Shown: positions 47,001-58,543 of the stretch, one piece after another | Numbering within the stretch: the first letter of the stretch is position 1 | How the letters are laid out: each line of letters starts with the position of its first letter | Source of the DNA: Bromus sterilis | Taxonomy: Eukaryota > Streptophyta > Magnoliopsida > Poales > Poaceae | Length of the DNA: 64,000 nucleotides | Assembly (NCBI GenBank): GCA_950022295.1 | Contig: OX465598.1 | Span: 168,410,001-168,474,000 of the forward strand | Reading direction: 5' to 3' | Position numbers and translations under genes: made by a program | The notes under the pieces: generated by a model | Told to the model about the DNA's origin: nothing | Database searches by the model: none | What the model saw: only the letters and a program-made list of their open reading frames with translations

Positions 47001-48479
47001 GTTCGGCTATGTTTCTATTGCTCGCTGCTCAGCCACTGCTTAGTATGCATGCTAGGATGTTATCAATTGTTATCCTGTTACTCCTTCGTTTGGGCTATCA
47101 CATTATTATATTGTTGTTGATGATATGATTATTATAATGTTGACTATATTCGACGAAGGATGGAAGGTCTAGGCTATCCCGCCCCGACGCTTTGTTCCAT
47201 TCGAGTCACCTAGGATCTGAGTTCCAGGTATTGGTTCTAAGACTGAGCGTGCCTAACCGCGTGTGGGATGCTATGGGGTCCCCTTTTCTTACCTACCTAG
47301 CTTCAAACATTTCTAGTGGTAGCCCAAGCTGATTTACCATTTGAAAACCATGCATATATGTCTGTCGGGTAGCTCCTGGCAGACGTCCTTTAAAACAACC
47401 CAGACCAGTAAGGACATCGTTCCTTGCTGGCCCATCATGACCGGCTGAGGACCTGGTCTCATGTGAGATTAACCGGCAATCCAAACCTGCATTCATACAG
47501 TAGAGACCAGATTGAGAGAGCGGTCGGCTCCTGAGATGGATGTCGACTCACCGGGGGCCACCCGGAATTGTTCGTTCTTAGCTAGAGGGACCTGTCGTTT
47601 CGGATCTCTCGGGACTAAATCATAAAATGGTTTCCTGTGATGGGTAGAAACTGAGAGAGATGGGCGTGCGTGCGGAGCCTTGTAATGGGTAGTTGGTACA
47701 CCCCTGCAGGGTTAAATCTTTTCGAGAAGCCGTGTCCACGGTTATGGATGAATTGGAACCTACGTCTTGTTCATATACAACAACAACTGAGATAATCTTA
47801 ATAACTTGGTCAACGTGTGTGTGCCTTGACTGCTTCTTCTTCGTCGGGATGCGAAGAGGAGGACAAGCATAAGATAGGTGTTATGTTTGCGTAAGTAGTT
47901 GATAGCAAGACTTGTTGGAGGCGATTCCTCATCGAATGCTTGGTTCTCATCTTACTCTAAAATAGACCGTTAGCCACTCATGTATTGCTAGTGCGTCTAC
48001 AACCTCACCACTACCCCCATCTTACCCATCAGAAGTTAGTTACAAGACTTTTGATATATTCTCACCCCTTTCTTTTCTTTTCACTTTTATGTTTTGCCTG
48101 ATCGGCCGCTGCAGTTGTTTACTACCTCGACTATTCTTCTGGACGCCTTCGTGGAGACTCGACGACGACTAGTTAGGCGGATCCCGGCGGAGATCCTGGA
48201 CCCGTGCGGTTACAGGAATGGTGTGTTTTACCGTTGCCGCTAGGCATTTTATTGTAGTCTTTACTCAGACATGTACCTTCCGCTGTTGTATTGTATTAAG
48301 GCAGTTGTATACCGATTGTATGACAGGTTGTATCCTTGTAGTTGTATTGTTGTGATATCATGTTGGAAATCCGGGGCATATGACTTCGTCATATGTCGCG
48401 GTGGGACCGATATGTGCTTCGTCCCGGATCTGTATGGAAACATCTAGATCTGGAACGGCACCGCATATCGGGCCTTACA
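44069..48479 (+). mobile_element. M1: 4.4-kb solo-LTR-like insertion, TSD TTGAT
   Basis: Bounded TGTAACAACCC...GGGCCTTACA and flanked by TTGAT at 44064-44068 and 48480-48484. No gag or pol frame, primer site or second LTR is visible, so it is probably a solo LTR of a long-LTR Gypsy family. A strong TATA lies at 44536-44543. A GC-rich leader (44700-45190) contains chance open frames, and an AT-rich body follows to about 46600. The conserved inter-family block is at 47694-47743. Near the end a perfect 8-bp inverted repeat (CATATGAC/GTCATATG, 3-base loop) lies at about 48377-48395. An inverted relative is M2. Confidence 0.87.
44536..44543 (+). promoter_or_regulatory. TATA box of M1
   Basis: GGCTATATAAAGACCACC, 467 bases from the LTR start. 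The same motif occurs in M2 on the opposite strand (62577-62584). Conservation between two independent insertions supports a promoter role. Confidence 0.65.
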
Positions 48480-50150
48480 TTGATATATTTTATGTTGGTC
48501 TAACCGATGAATCTAGAACCTATCTAGATAGTTGTGTTGGTTGTGTTTTCAAGGAAAGAACACCGAACGATGCCGAAGAACTAATGGGCAAGATAGCAAA
48601 AATCATGAAGATTGATCCGTCCCTGAACCACCGCCACCACCAAAGAAGCGGGGAATGCTCGTATTGAACCCCGAAGATATGCAAGAAGCAAGGAAGTCTA
48701 TCAGAGAGAGAGGTATTAAAGCTGAAGATGTGAAAAATCTACCTCCTATTGAAAAACTTTGTGAGCCTACTACTCACCCTCCTACAGTAGAGGTACACTC
48801 TCTTTTAGATTTCAATGAAAGTGAAATCCCTCATGGTAAGCCTCCTGATCAATGTTTAGAAGAGCTTGATAATTTTATTATGAAGAAAAATCACTTTAAC
48901 GAGAGGATTCAAAGTCATTTGCATGATAATACCCTTGCTATCAAAAGTTTGCTTGATGTTTTAGGTAGAACTGTTAATGATGTTAAAGGCCTTGTTAAGC
49001 ATTTTCATATGGTTCAAACTCATCTTGAACAAATTTCTAATGTGCAAAAAGATTTGCTTGCTAACAATGCCAAACAAGATATGCAGGCCTACGGGATTAA
49101 AACCCGAGGTGGCACCCACACTCAAGATCCTCTTTATCCAGAAGGACATTCTAAGAGGATCGAGCAAGATTCTCAAATGCAGGATGAAGACATTGTCAGC
49201 TCCCCTAAGAAGAAGAAGAAGAAGAAGAAGAAAGACAAAGAAGCTGACAATTCAAATGATCCCATAATTGATGAAGAGCCCACTGTTGATCCTAATAGTA
49301 TATCTACTTCCGGTGTTGAAACTGAAGACGCTGCTCAACCTGATGAAGATAAAGAGAAGCATGATCCTCCTGAAGTGCGAGAAGAAGAAGCACCAGATAA
49401 ACGCAAGAGATATACTAGAGAAGACTTCATTGCAAGGAAGCACGGGAAGGAACGAGAACCATGGGTACAAAAACCAATGCCCTTTCCAGGTAAGGCTCTC
49501 AAAACTAAAGAAGAAGAGGACCACAATAAATTTTGTGAATGGATGAAACCTCTTTTTCTTCAAATTCCTTTGACTGTTGCTATTAAGTTGCCTCTGTATT
49601 CGAGGTATATGAAAGATATTGTGACTAATCAAAGAAAAGTTACTAATGAAGCAATATCTACTATTCTTGCTAACTACTCTTTCAGTGGCAAGATTCCTAA
49701 GAAGCTCGGTGATCCAGGTATACCCACCATTCCTTGCTCCATAAAGAATAATTATGTTAGAACTGCTTTATGTGATCTTGGTGCAGGAGCGAGTGTTATG
49801 CCTTTTTCTCTTTACAAAAGACTTTGCTTGGATAAACTAATCCCCACAGGTATCTCTCTTCAAATGGATGACAAGTCAACAGCCATTCCCATCGGTATTT
49901 GTGAGGATGTACCTGTTGAAGTTGCTAATTGTTTGATTTTTACTGATTTCATTGTGCTTGACATGCCCGAGGATGGGAGCATGTCTATTATTCTTGGTAG
50001 ACCTTTTCGTAACACCGCAGGTGCTATTATTGATTGAAACAAAGGAAAGGTTACTTTCAATGTTAATTATAACGAACACACGGTTTATTTTCCGAAGAAG
50101 AACAATAAAAGGCATGGCCTTAACTCCATTGAGAATATTGAGACGTGAAC
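48480..50150 (+). pseudogene. gag: K gag C-terminal part with retroviral-type protease
   Basis: Continues the K gag after M1. FYVGLTDES is followed by a frame change near 48615, then one open frame at 48655-50037 of 460 residues. That frame has a long helical segment, a nine-lysine run coded by an AAG microsatellite (49207-49233), a Glu-rich region and a C-terminal aspartic protease domain with CDLGAGASVMP (~49770-49805) and SIILGRPFRNTAG. DLG replaces the usual DTG/DSG, as seen in Athila-like plant elements. A TGA at 50035-50037 interrupts the domain, and similar coding continues to about 50150 (TVYFPKKN). No reverse transcriptase follows. Confidence 0.85.
49207..49233 (+). repeat. AAG microsatellite in K gag
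   Basis: Tandem AAG codons give a run of nine lysines in the middle of the gag frame, followed by an acidic segment. Confidence 0.85.
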
Positions 50151-51029
50151 ATTGGTGATTGGGATTGTCATGTACATGTGCACCAAAAATACAAAACAAT
50201 CATGGTAGGGACAGTTTCCCTCCAAATAAAGGTACCATGAATGCCTTATAAGAAGTGAAATTTTTTTCACGATATATCACTTGTTTAGTAGTAAGACTTG
50301 ATCAACCTTGCTAATAAACAAGTTTTATATGAGGAAAAAGGGTAGCTTATTATATTTGCATCTCTTTTAGATTTCATCCATCTTGTCGTACCAAAGTTTA
50401 TTCTTTTGAAACTTCATATGCTTAACCACTGTTTCGAGCCCTCCGAAAGTTTTTGCAGCTTTCGCTACCTAGGAAATTTTTCAAAAATGAAGTTGTCAGA
50501 AAAATTCCAGAAAAATTCTATTAATTTTTATCACAAAATAAGAAGCACAGGGGCACCTGGGGCTGACCAAGGGGGCACCCTAGTCCAGACGGCCAGGTGG
50601 CGCGGCCTGGCCCCTGGTCGCGCCACCAGGGCGTCTGGGCCCACCAGGCCCCCTTTTCAGGCGTGTCTTCTTCCACTCTCTCTCTCTCTCACCCCAAAAA
50701 CTCGAGTTTTGTTGTTGGAACCCGAATTCTTGCTGTTCTTGGAGCCGAATTTTGATCTCTCTATTCAGCCCATCATTTGAGTTGAGATTTTGAGCATTTG
50801 CTCCCTGGTATGTGACTCCTCGACCTCTCCAATTATAATTCTGAATGGTAGTCACATTTATGAGCATTTAGAAGTTTTTGGTGCTGTTCATATGAGCTTG
50901 CATGCATGTTTAGAAATTTATTTTTGAAGTTTTGATGCAATTTTATGCCTTGGGGATGTGAGTAGAGTAGTTTTCCGCAACTCATTTTGCTTAAATATTC
51001 GTTTTTGTAGCTTGTCAAAAAATTCAGAA
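50151..51029 (+). other. K internal non-coding stretch
   Basis: Lies between the protease remnant and the accessory ORF. It has a GC-rich segment (50545-50665) and a CT microsatellite (about 50675-50690). I see no reverse transcriptase or integrase and no supported gene. It may include a promoter or leader for the ORF that follows, but no clear TATA is placed. Confidence 0.5.
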
Positions 51030-52233
51030 ATGAGTTTATTTGGAAAGGCTAAGGGATGGATTGGGAAGAAGAGGCCCGAGCCTACGGATAGAGTAACTAG
51101 AGCTGCAACTTCATCCTCTTCTGCAAGGATGAGTTACAATGATGATATTGTGCCACCGGAGTTGCTCTACGAGACGGACATGGCACGTGCCATGACATAC
51201 ACGTGTTCAGACTACGGGGGCAAGCATTAAGGATGAATTTGATAACCTTTGTGCAGCTGCAGGTTTGATACACCTTGTGACACATCAGGTGCCACAATAT
51301 CCAAAACTCACATATTATGTTGTCAACTGGTTTAAATATAATGAGAAAACTGCCATCGTTGAATTTAGAATATATGAGAAAGTTATTATCATGTGGTTGG
51401 TAGAGTTTTGTTATATTTTAGGTTTGCGGAATGCTGGGAAGACCAAGATACCTACTCAGCCCACCGAGTTGAAGGCCCTCTTCACTTCCCTTTGCACCAA
51501 GGATCCGAAGGACGTTCACCGGGGGAAGATTTCCAACATTTTGGTTCCTCACATCAGGTATTTCGTGTACTATATTTCTCGACGGGTGTTGGCTCGTGAC
51601 AACACGAGCAACATTTTGGGCCCAGATATTGCTATCTTGGCAGCCGCCGTCTCAGGAGACATCCAGTATAATATTGGTGCTTTGATTGCTTGTCGCCTTG
51701 TCGGTAACAGCGGCAAAGGACCTCACTTTTGTGGCGTTTATGCCACGCTTATTCTTGAGCGGCTCGATCTCACTACACGTGCTGATGATTCGCCTTTTCC
51801 ATTCTTACGCTTTGATCTTGCTGCTATGAAGAGGCATGAGTTTGTTACTAGGACTTCCGATTTTTGTAACCTTGTTTATATTATGATATTTGGCGAGACT
51901 ACCACTCGCGAGATCCGTCTATCTGCACCACTTTTGTTTAATTATACTAGCATGAACGGATGTCTTTCACCGCAGTCGAGCTGGATGAGGTCGTTGTCCA
52001 GCAGAAATTCCAACCCCATGGAGGGGGTTGCTCTCGAGGAGGAGGAGCCGGAGATTACACACCCCCCGGAGGAACCTGTTGCCTACTGGGTCGAAGGACC
52101 TTCTTCTTGTGGTGGGGAGACTTCTTATTGGGAGGACAGCAGGACGTCCGTCTACGCACCCGAGACCTCGTACGACGGATGGACGTACCAGTACTACCCC
52201 GGAGCCGGAGGAAGCTCTTGGGGCCCGCAGTAG
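51030..52233 (+). pseudogene. K accessory ORF (plant-transposon / Athila ORF1-like)
   Basis: Starts MSLFGKAKGWIG at 51030. The first frame runs to 51230, where one extra G in a G run (about 51217-51222) shifts the frame. The rest is open to 52233. The central region has LIHLVTHQVPQYPKLTY, ILGPDIAILAAAVSGD and GKGPHFCGVYATLILERL, with helices, a hydrophobic core and no catalytic signature I can name. The C-terminal ~80 residues are Glu/Pro/Tyr-rich and may be frame-shifted around 51955-52015. It resembles the large family of plant retroelement ORFs annotated as putative plant transposon protein or Athila ORF1. Function unknown; an env-like or gag-accessory role is conjecture. Confidence 0.6.
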
Positions 52234-54169
52234 CCGAGCCCGACTTAGTCCAAAAGTCTAAGCTTGGGGGAGTACGTTCCTTCTCCCCTTTCATTGTATC
52301 ATCCATTATATTCGCTTTTATCTTTTTGAAGTTTTTGCCCGTTCTTCTTTGATCTTTCTTATTTTGCAAAAACAACAAAAATATTTCTCCTTTCTTTTGC
52401 TTTCGATTAACATTTCAAAAAATACAAAACGATTTCATTTCTCTCTTTAGTTTTCTTTGTTTGCAGAGTTCAGATCACGTCCATGGTTGCATTTGCACTT
52501 GATTATATCTTTTCCACGTTCGATTGTGCAAGCGACGAGGCAATAATGACGAAGATCGACGGAGGGGATGCAACAAGGAAAGCCGGTATGAAGTCTTTTT
52601 GTTTCTACTTTTGTACATATGCCTATACTTATGATCTAGAGACCAGCTTGTAGAGACATAGTTCTATGTTTACAATGCTTTCCCAGTAGTTCATGTTTTC
52701 TTGTGACTAGTTTCAAATAGCTGGAGTGCATAATGTGTTATTGAAATGATTTGCATCCATTACATTGTTCATAACTTGGCATATTGAAGTGGTATTTCCC
52801 TTCAGAGAATTCTTGGATTGGCTTGGCACATGCTTACACATGTTTATGACTGAAAGTCTATCAAGCCTTGATGATCTTGTTGTTTCAGAATAGTTATATC
52901 ACTTTCATGCCCGATTCAATGTTGCTTTGTCGCTCTGCATGATTATGACCGTTATTGCTCTCTAGTTGGTCGCTTCCCCGTCTTGTGCTAGCCTTCGCCC
53001 ATACTAAGCAGATTTTTTCTTGTGCATAAAAAAATCCTTGAAACCAGTTGTGCCATTGAGTCCACCATACCTTCTTATATATGGTATTTAATGACCATCC
53101 TAACGAAGACTTTCTTGTACTGTCTCAAAATTATTCAAATGCACTTCTCTTATTGTATCCGTACAATCTCATGGGGCGTTAGAGGGAATCATTATCTTCC
53201 ATGATAAAAATGTTTTACTCCTTGATAAAGTTTATTCTAGTCAAATTTATGAGGCAGAGGCCAGTCTGGAGAATGCCTAGTTCTCACTTATTTTACATTT
53301 TTTATAAAAGCTTGCACTTGCCCTCCATACTTGATGATGGAATGAAATGGAACTAAATGTTGGCCACTAACTGCTAATGATAGGTGGAAGGAGACTCACA
53401 ATCTTATCTTCCATACTTGAGGTAAGATAAAAGTCACCACGCAATTGCGGGCCATGGACCATTTATGATAGATGGAAAGGGAACACAAGTGTAGGCATAA
53501 TACAAAAGCATGGGAACCGCCATTAATATGGTTGTTATGGAAGATATTGAGAACCTTTTCATTGACTGGAAAGTTACACTCTCAAAAACATTTTATCTCT
53601 GTTTTCAAAAACATGAGCTCTGGTACTTGTTTAGTCTTTGCTTCCAGCCACGGGTTTTCAACCTTGCCGTCAAAAGCCACGGTTCGAGAGTCTCCCCTTC
53701 TTTCTTCAAAGCACCAACTGTTGAGAGCATAATTGTCATTCTGAGTGTAATGTGCATTATCCCAAAGTACCACATTGTATGTTGCATGCTTGTGATATCA
53801 CTTATTCTGAAATATTTAGTTCTAGTCTCCTCTAAAACTCTGAAGGAGCTTCTGCATTTATAATTTGCTTCACTCAGGGAGGCTAACGTGATACCACTCT
53901 AGTATGTTCAAGTCATGTGCACTGTGATCCTGTTTTGATTTTCAGTAGCATATTATTCATTCATGGTTGTTTGAACCTTTTTACATGAAAGAAGGATTGC
54001 TTCGTGCATTGTATTTATAGCAGTGTGCCAACACTAGCCAGTCTTGTTCGTAGTACATGCTTATATACATCTAATGACGCAAAAGAAGATTGTCAAAGCT
54101 TTGTTTGTCGCATCCAGTTCGTTGAACTGAATTGCTTGAGGAGAAGCAATATGCTAAGCTTGCGGGAGT
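52234..54169 (+). mobile_element. K 3' internal region and polypurine-like tract
   Basis: About 1.9 kb between the accessory ORF and the 3' LTR, with no supported reading frame. It begins with CTAAGCTTGGGGGAG (52258) and ends CTAAGCTTGCGGGAGT at 54169, immediately before the LTR. The similarity of these two purine-rich sites is notable. Confidence 0.7.
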
Positions 54170-55514
54170 TGATACGTCTCAAACGTATCAACTTCTCCAA
54201 ACACTTTTGCTATTTTTTGGCCTCATTCTTGCATGATTTGAACGAAACTAACCCGGACTAACACTATTTTCAGCAGAGTTGCCTGTATCGTTTTCTTGTG
54301 TGCAGGAAAATGGATTTTTACGTGTCCCGGTAAATTCCCATAAAATACAGAAAATCCACGCACCAGGAGGAACCACCTGTCAGAAGAGGGGCCGAAGGGG
54401 GCTGCCTCTGGCCCAGGCGGCCAGGTGGCGCGTCCAGGCCCCTGGGTGGGTCCCACCCCCTCTGGTGACCTACCTAGAGTCCTATTTTTACCCTCGGCGA
54501 GGAAATCCCAGAACAGAAGTCGCTTTTCCAATTCTCATCGCGGAGCTAATGTGGAGGCTGTTTTGGCCTCCGATGAGGGGGAATCATCGCCATCGTCATC
54601 ACCATCACCACTCCATCACCCTTCCATGACTTCTCCTTTCATGTGTGAGTAATTCCCTGTTGTAGGCAAAGGGGATGGTAGGGATTAGATGAGTTAGATC
54701 ATGTAATTGTTTCTCAGATTGTTGGGGGCATGTTGCCTATCATCTACTATGGTGTTTATCATATTTTCTACAACTTGTTGTTCTAATTGCTTGTCACTTT
54801 GGGCCCGAGTGCCATGATTTCAGATCTGAAACCTATGTGATTGCATGAATATATTTGTGTTCTTGATCCTATCTATGAGTTGTATGCACCTATTATAGTC
54901 CGGAACCGGCGATCCCAATGGTGACAGTTTGGGACACCAAAGGGGATGTACTATAATTTGAGGATTACATGTAACCATTGATTGTTAATGCATTGTCCGG
55001 TGCTCTTTGAAAGGAGCACCTTAATCTCCATAAGTTCCTTTTGGTCCCCTTTGTAGAGGGATGGTAGGACAAAAGATGTTGTGCAAGTTCTTATTGCAAG
55101 CACGTACAACTACCTTCGGGATACATGCCTAATGTTTGATATATACCTAGATGATCATTACTTTTCTGTGTGCCTTGCCCCAAGTAAAATACATGATGTC
55201 TTTCATCCATTCATCTCCCAACCATCCGTCCCCCTAGCCTATAGTCTTTTAATTCTGCTTGTTACAACTTACTTTAATTTACCCTTTTTTACTTTCGTTG
55301 CTTTGCCACCACTATATTCGTTACTATTATCACTCCCATACCACCGTTACCACTTATATCTCGTTGCCAAGCAAGTATATTTCATGTGCGATTGAATTGA
55401 CAACACAATTTTCAAATCTTATAAATATTATTTGGATCCCCTTGTGTCGAATCAATAAATTGGGTTATCTTACCCGCAAAGACTATCGCGATCCCCTACA
55501 CTTGTGGGCCATCA
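54170..55514 (+). repeat. K 3' LTR
   Basis: A 1345-bp segment starting TGATACGTCTC and ending GTGGGCCATCA, directly after the purine-rich tract. The first 20 bases resemble the T LTR start but the body differs, so it is a related family. The right flank at 55515 is element L. The TSD cannot be checked because the 5' end of K is missing. Confidence 0.78.
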
Positions 55515-56860
55515 GGGTTTCACCGATAGAGGGCCCTGAACCTGGGTAAATCCCTGTCTCTTGTTAGCCCACGAGATCACAAACCACGCACTCTCCTTCA
55601 TCTCGATCTAAACTCGGGTACCTAACCATGGGATTTTCCGAGGTCCACCCTCGTCAATTGGTGCCGACCTTGGGAAGACGCTGGTTGGATCTATGGTCTC
55701 GGCGGTTCCATCACCGAACATCAACAAATCGACGACTCCATTAGCACTCGACGCATCAATGGATCGGGAAGAATCCAATTTGTTCGGGTCCCTTGGCTTC
55801 GTCGCGCACCTTCCGATCCTGCAGTCGATCTTCTAAGATCTGCATACAGGCGCGGAACTAACCTTCGGCGTCTAAGGGATCCATGTCAACCGATGGGGCA
55901 CTCTCCATCTTACGGATCGAGCACGATCGCCGACAGCATCAACCACGACATCAACACCAATCAAGTCCGAAGCTAAACCACTCCCAATAGAGACACCCAC
56001 CCGCGTGCCGAGTCCAAATGCCATTCACGCCACCCATCGCAGTTTGATCTTCAACATCACTCGCGACGACGACCAAGAAGAAGGAATCGACTGGGAAAGT
56101 TATGGCAGTAGCAACACCCCACTGCCAACCAGTGCACCGTTCTAGGTGTACATGACGAACCCCGGTGAACCAACCCCGACTGACAAAGGCAAAACTATCG
56201 ACCCAAACAATTACGGTGGAACCAGCGCAGTCGGCAGAAACAGCAAACCCACCAATGATATTCCACCAACAGTCACCCTTGGCACCCCGGAACCGCACCT
56301 CAACGCAGCATAAGGATCGGAGAAAACAATCCTGTGAGTGCACCACCAAGAGCAACTAACCTTGGAGCACCTACGAGCACACCCCAACAAGGAACAGAAG
56401 GCAACAACCCCCGCGAGTGCTCCAGCAATAAACAGCAACCCAGGCGGCAACAATCCCACGAGCGGTCGACCAGGGTGCAGCAGACCACCCACCGGCCCAG
56501 GCGCACCAGGGCCACTAGCGGCACCGACTAAAAAGAAAACTTCCAAAGAAACAAGCACCCTATCCAAAGAATTCATGGTCAGAGTGCGAACTGCGGTCAT
56601 CAATGCCAAGACATTACCTCAAGATGCACCACGTGATGAACCATACAATAGGATGTCAAGAGACATCACCAAAGAAAACAGGCGACTACGACGTGAGCTC
56701 GAGGAACACCGACGAATCGCAGATGAATCAAGTGCTAGGCGCCAGTCACTCTCAGAAGAATCCTCTGGTTTCAAATTACCTTATCAACGCAAATCTAGAC
56801 TCAATGGCACCAAGCAAATGGATAAGGATGCAATTACTTGCAATCTGGACGACACGTTCC
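55515..56860 (+). mobile_element. L: Gypsy leader and gag fragment
   Basis: The stretch to about 55880 is leader-like and includes AATTGGTGCCGACC near 55657, a sequence style common at Gypsy primer sites; the tRNA is not identified. Coding character follows to 56860, where Copia C2 interrupts it. K inserted at its left edge (55514/55515). Confidence 0.65.
55884..56860 (+). pseudogene. gag: L gag, N-terminal part, broken
   Basis: A start MSTDGALSIL is at 55884, with coding in shifting frames: LIFNITRDDDQEEGIDWESY near 56030-56100, an in-frame TAG after TSAPF, then Pro/Asn/Gly-rich sequence, then TSKETSTLSKEFMVRVRTAV and a charged helical segment (TKENRRLRRELEEHRRI) to the C2 LTR. The low-complexity head followed by a coiled-coil-like stretch suits the N-terminal half of a plant Gypsy gag. 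The core is not present in the window, so the assignment is tentative. Confidence 0.55.
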
Positions 56861-58538
56861 TGTTGGGATACGGGGCAGAAAACACAAATTTTTCATACCT
56901 ACGTTACCTGAACCCAAGATCTATGATATGGCGATGTAAAGTAACGGAGGGAACCGGAGTTCATACCTTTGAAGACCGAAAGAAGGAAACGTTCTTGCGA
57001 ATGTGGCTGGCGTAGACTCGGAACGACGAACTCCCTGTTGTGTTGAAGAGAACCGACGATGAAGTAGCGCTACAGGTGTAGCGCCTCAAAGATATTATAC
57101 ACGTACGGTACAATCGATGTTCCCTCCGGGCCCCGAACCAGGCGAGCGGCGGAAGAAAGAAGGATTCGGATCCCAACTCCGGCAGAGCGACGACCTGCTA
57201 TGGTGGAGAACTCCAGACTAGGTGCGGACTCCAAACAAGGGGAGTCCACTCTCTAGGTAGGAGAAGGAGAGGGAGAGAGATTTTGTTGTGTTGGAAAAAG
57301 GGGGGTGTACCCCTCCTTATATAGGCCAAGAGGGGTTCCATCCTCCTCCCTTCCCCGAGGTGGGACTAAACTCCCAAGGGAGGGGGGTGCGCCGGCCAGG
57401 GAGGGGGGATGGGCCCCACCCTTGGCGCCAAGCCCAAGGGGGGAAACCCCCTCCTCCCCCAATGGGCCCACATGGGCCATTAAGCCTTTTCCACCTTTTT
57501 AATTAATATAATTATATTTTAATATTTAATTCAGATAATTAAATAATAAAACATTATTAAATACAATTAAACTTTATTTTGAACCTTTGAAAATATCCGG
57601 AACAACTTCCGTTCTCCGCCGGAACTATTCCGGTGATACCTCCTATTTCACCGATGATCCCGAATCTATCCCAATGCATAGATTGCACCTTAAGTATAAC
57701 ACCTTACCGTCCGGGAAACAACAGACATGATCGAGACATTCTATTTGACCAATGACTAGTCAGTTGGACCTGGTTACAATCCTGGACAGCCCCTGAGCTT
57801 CCATCGAATGAAATTCAATCGCTTTTGGAAACCGTTAACGATACAACATAATCCCTTTGTGATGCGGTACTTTGTTTGTCCGAGGTTTGATCGTCGGTAT
57901 CCAACATACCGGGTTCACATCTTGTTCACAACAAACAAGTTAACTCGTCCATGCCTATTACATCTCCTGTGACCTAGTCACTTGCTTGCAAGCTATTGAT
58001 GCAATATCACCGGGTGGGCCCAGAGTACATGTTCGTCACTTGGACTGACAAATCCCGATCCGATCTATTAACATACTCATTAACCATTTATTTCGGAATA
58101 CCCAAAGTGCACTGTTATAGCCAACATATTTCAGTTAGGCAGTGGGATACAAATCAAAGTCTCCTCATAGATGACAATTACATATGATCATTACGGTGTA
58201 AGGATTAAGCCATATGTTACAAAGTCATCGCAATGCTGAACTATGTGACTCGATCAAATTACAATGCTTTAGGTGGGTGTGTGTCCATCACATCATTCCC
58301 CAATGATATGACCTCATTGTCAATGGACTTAAGTGTCGTCATGATCAGAAAACCTTGATCAATCAATTGGCCAATGAGCTAGTATACCTGAGTTAAACTA
58401 GGGACATGTGTTTTATACTACACGTGTATTAGTGTTTCCAAGTAATACAGTTCTTAGCACACTATAAAACGTATTATGAACAAAAGGGGTATGTGACAAA
58501 TATCTTTATTAATTTCCCTCTAGAGCACATAACCAACA
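56861..58538 (-). repeat. C2 3' LTR (Copia, Angela/WIS/BARE type)
   Basis: A 1678-bp LTR. On the plus strand it starts TGTTGGGATACGG and ends ACATAACCAACA; in minus orientation it starts TGTTGGTTATGTGCTCTAGAGG, close to the known start of these Copia LTRs. It is followed in minus orientation by the split polypurine tract and pol. TATA is at 57317-57323. The left flank is L gag. Confidence 0.88.
57317..57323 (-). promoter_or_regulatory. TATA box of the C2 LTR
   Basis: The minus strand reads GCCTATATAAGGAGGGG, also found in C1. Conservation in two copies and its position support it as the LTR promoter. Confidence 0.65.
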
Positions 58539-58543
58539 GTCTC

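Noticed and set aside
51960..52352. 130-codon plus-strand frame overlapping the end of the K accessory ORF
   Set aside because: Alternative frame of the same region; part may reflect a frameshift in the ORF but it is not a separate gene.
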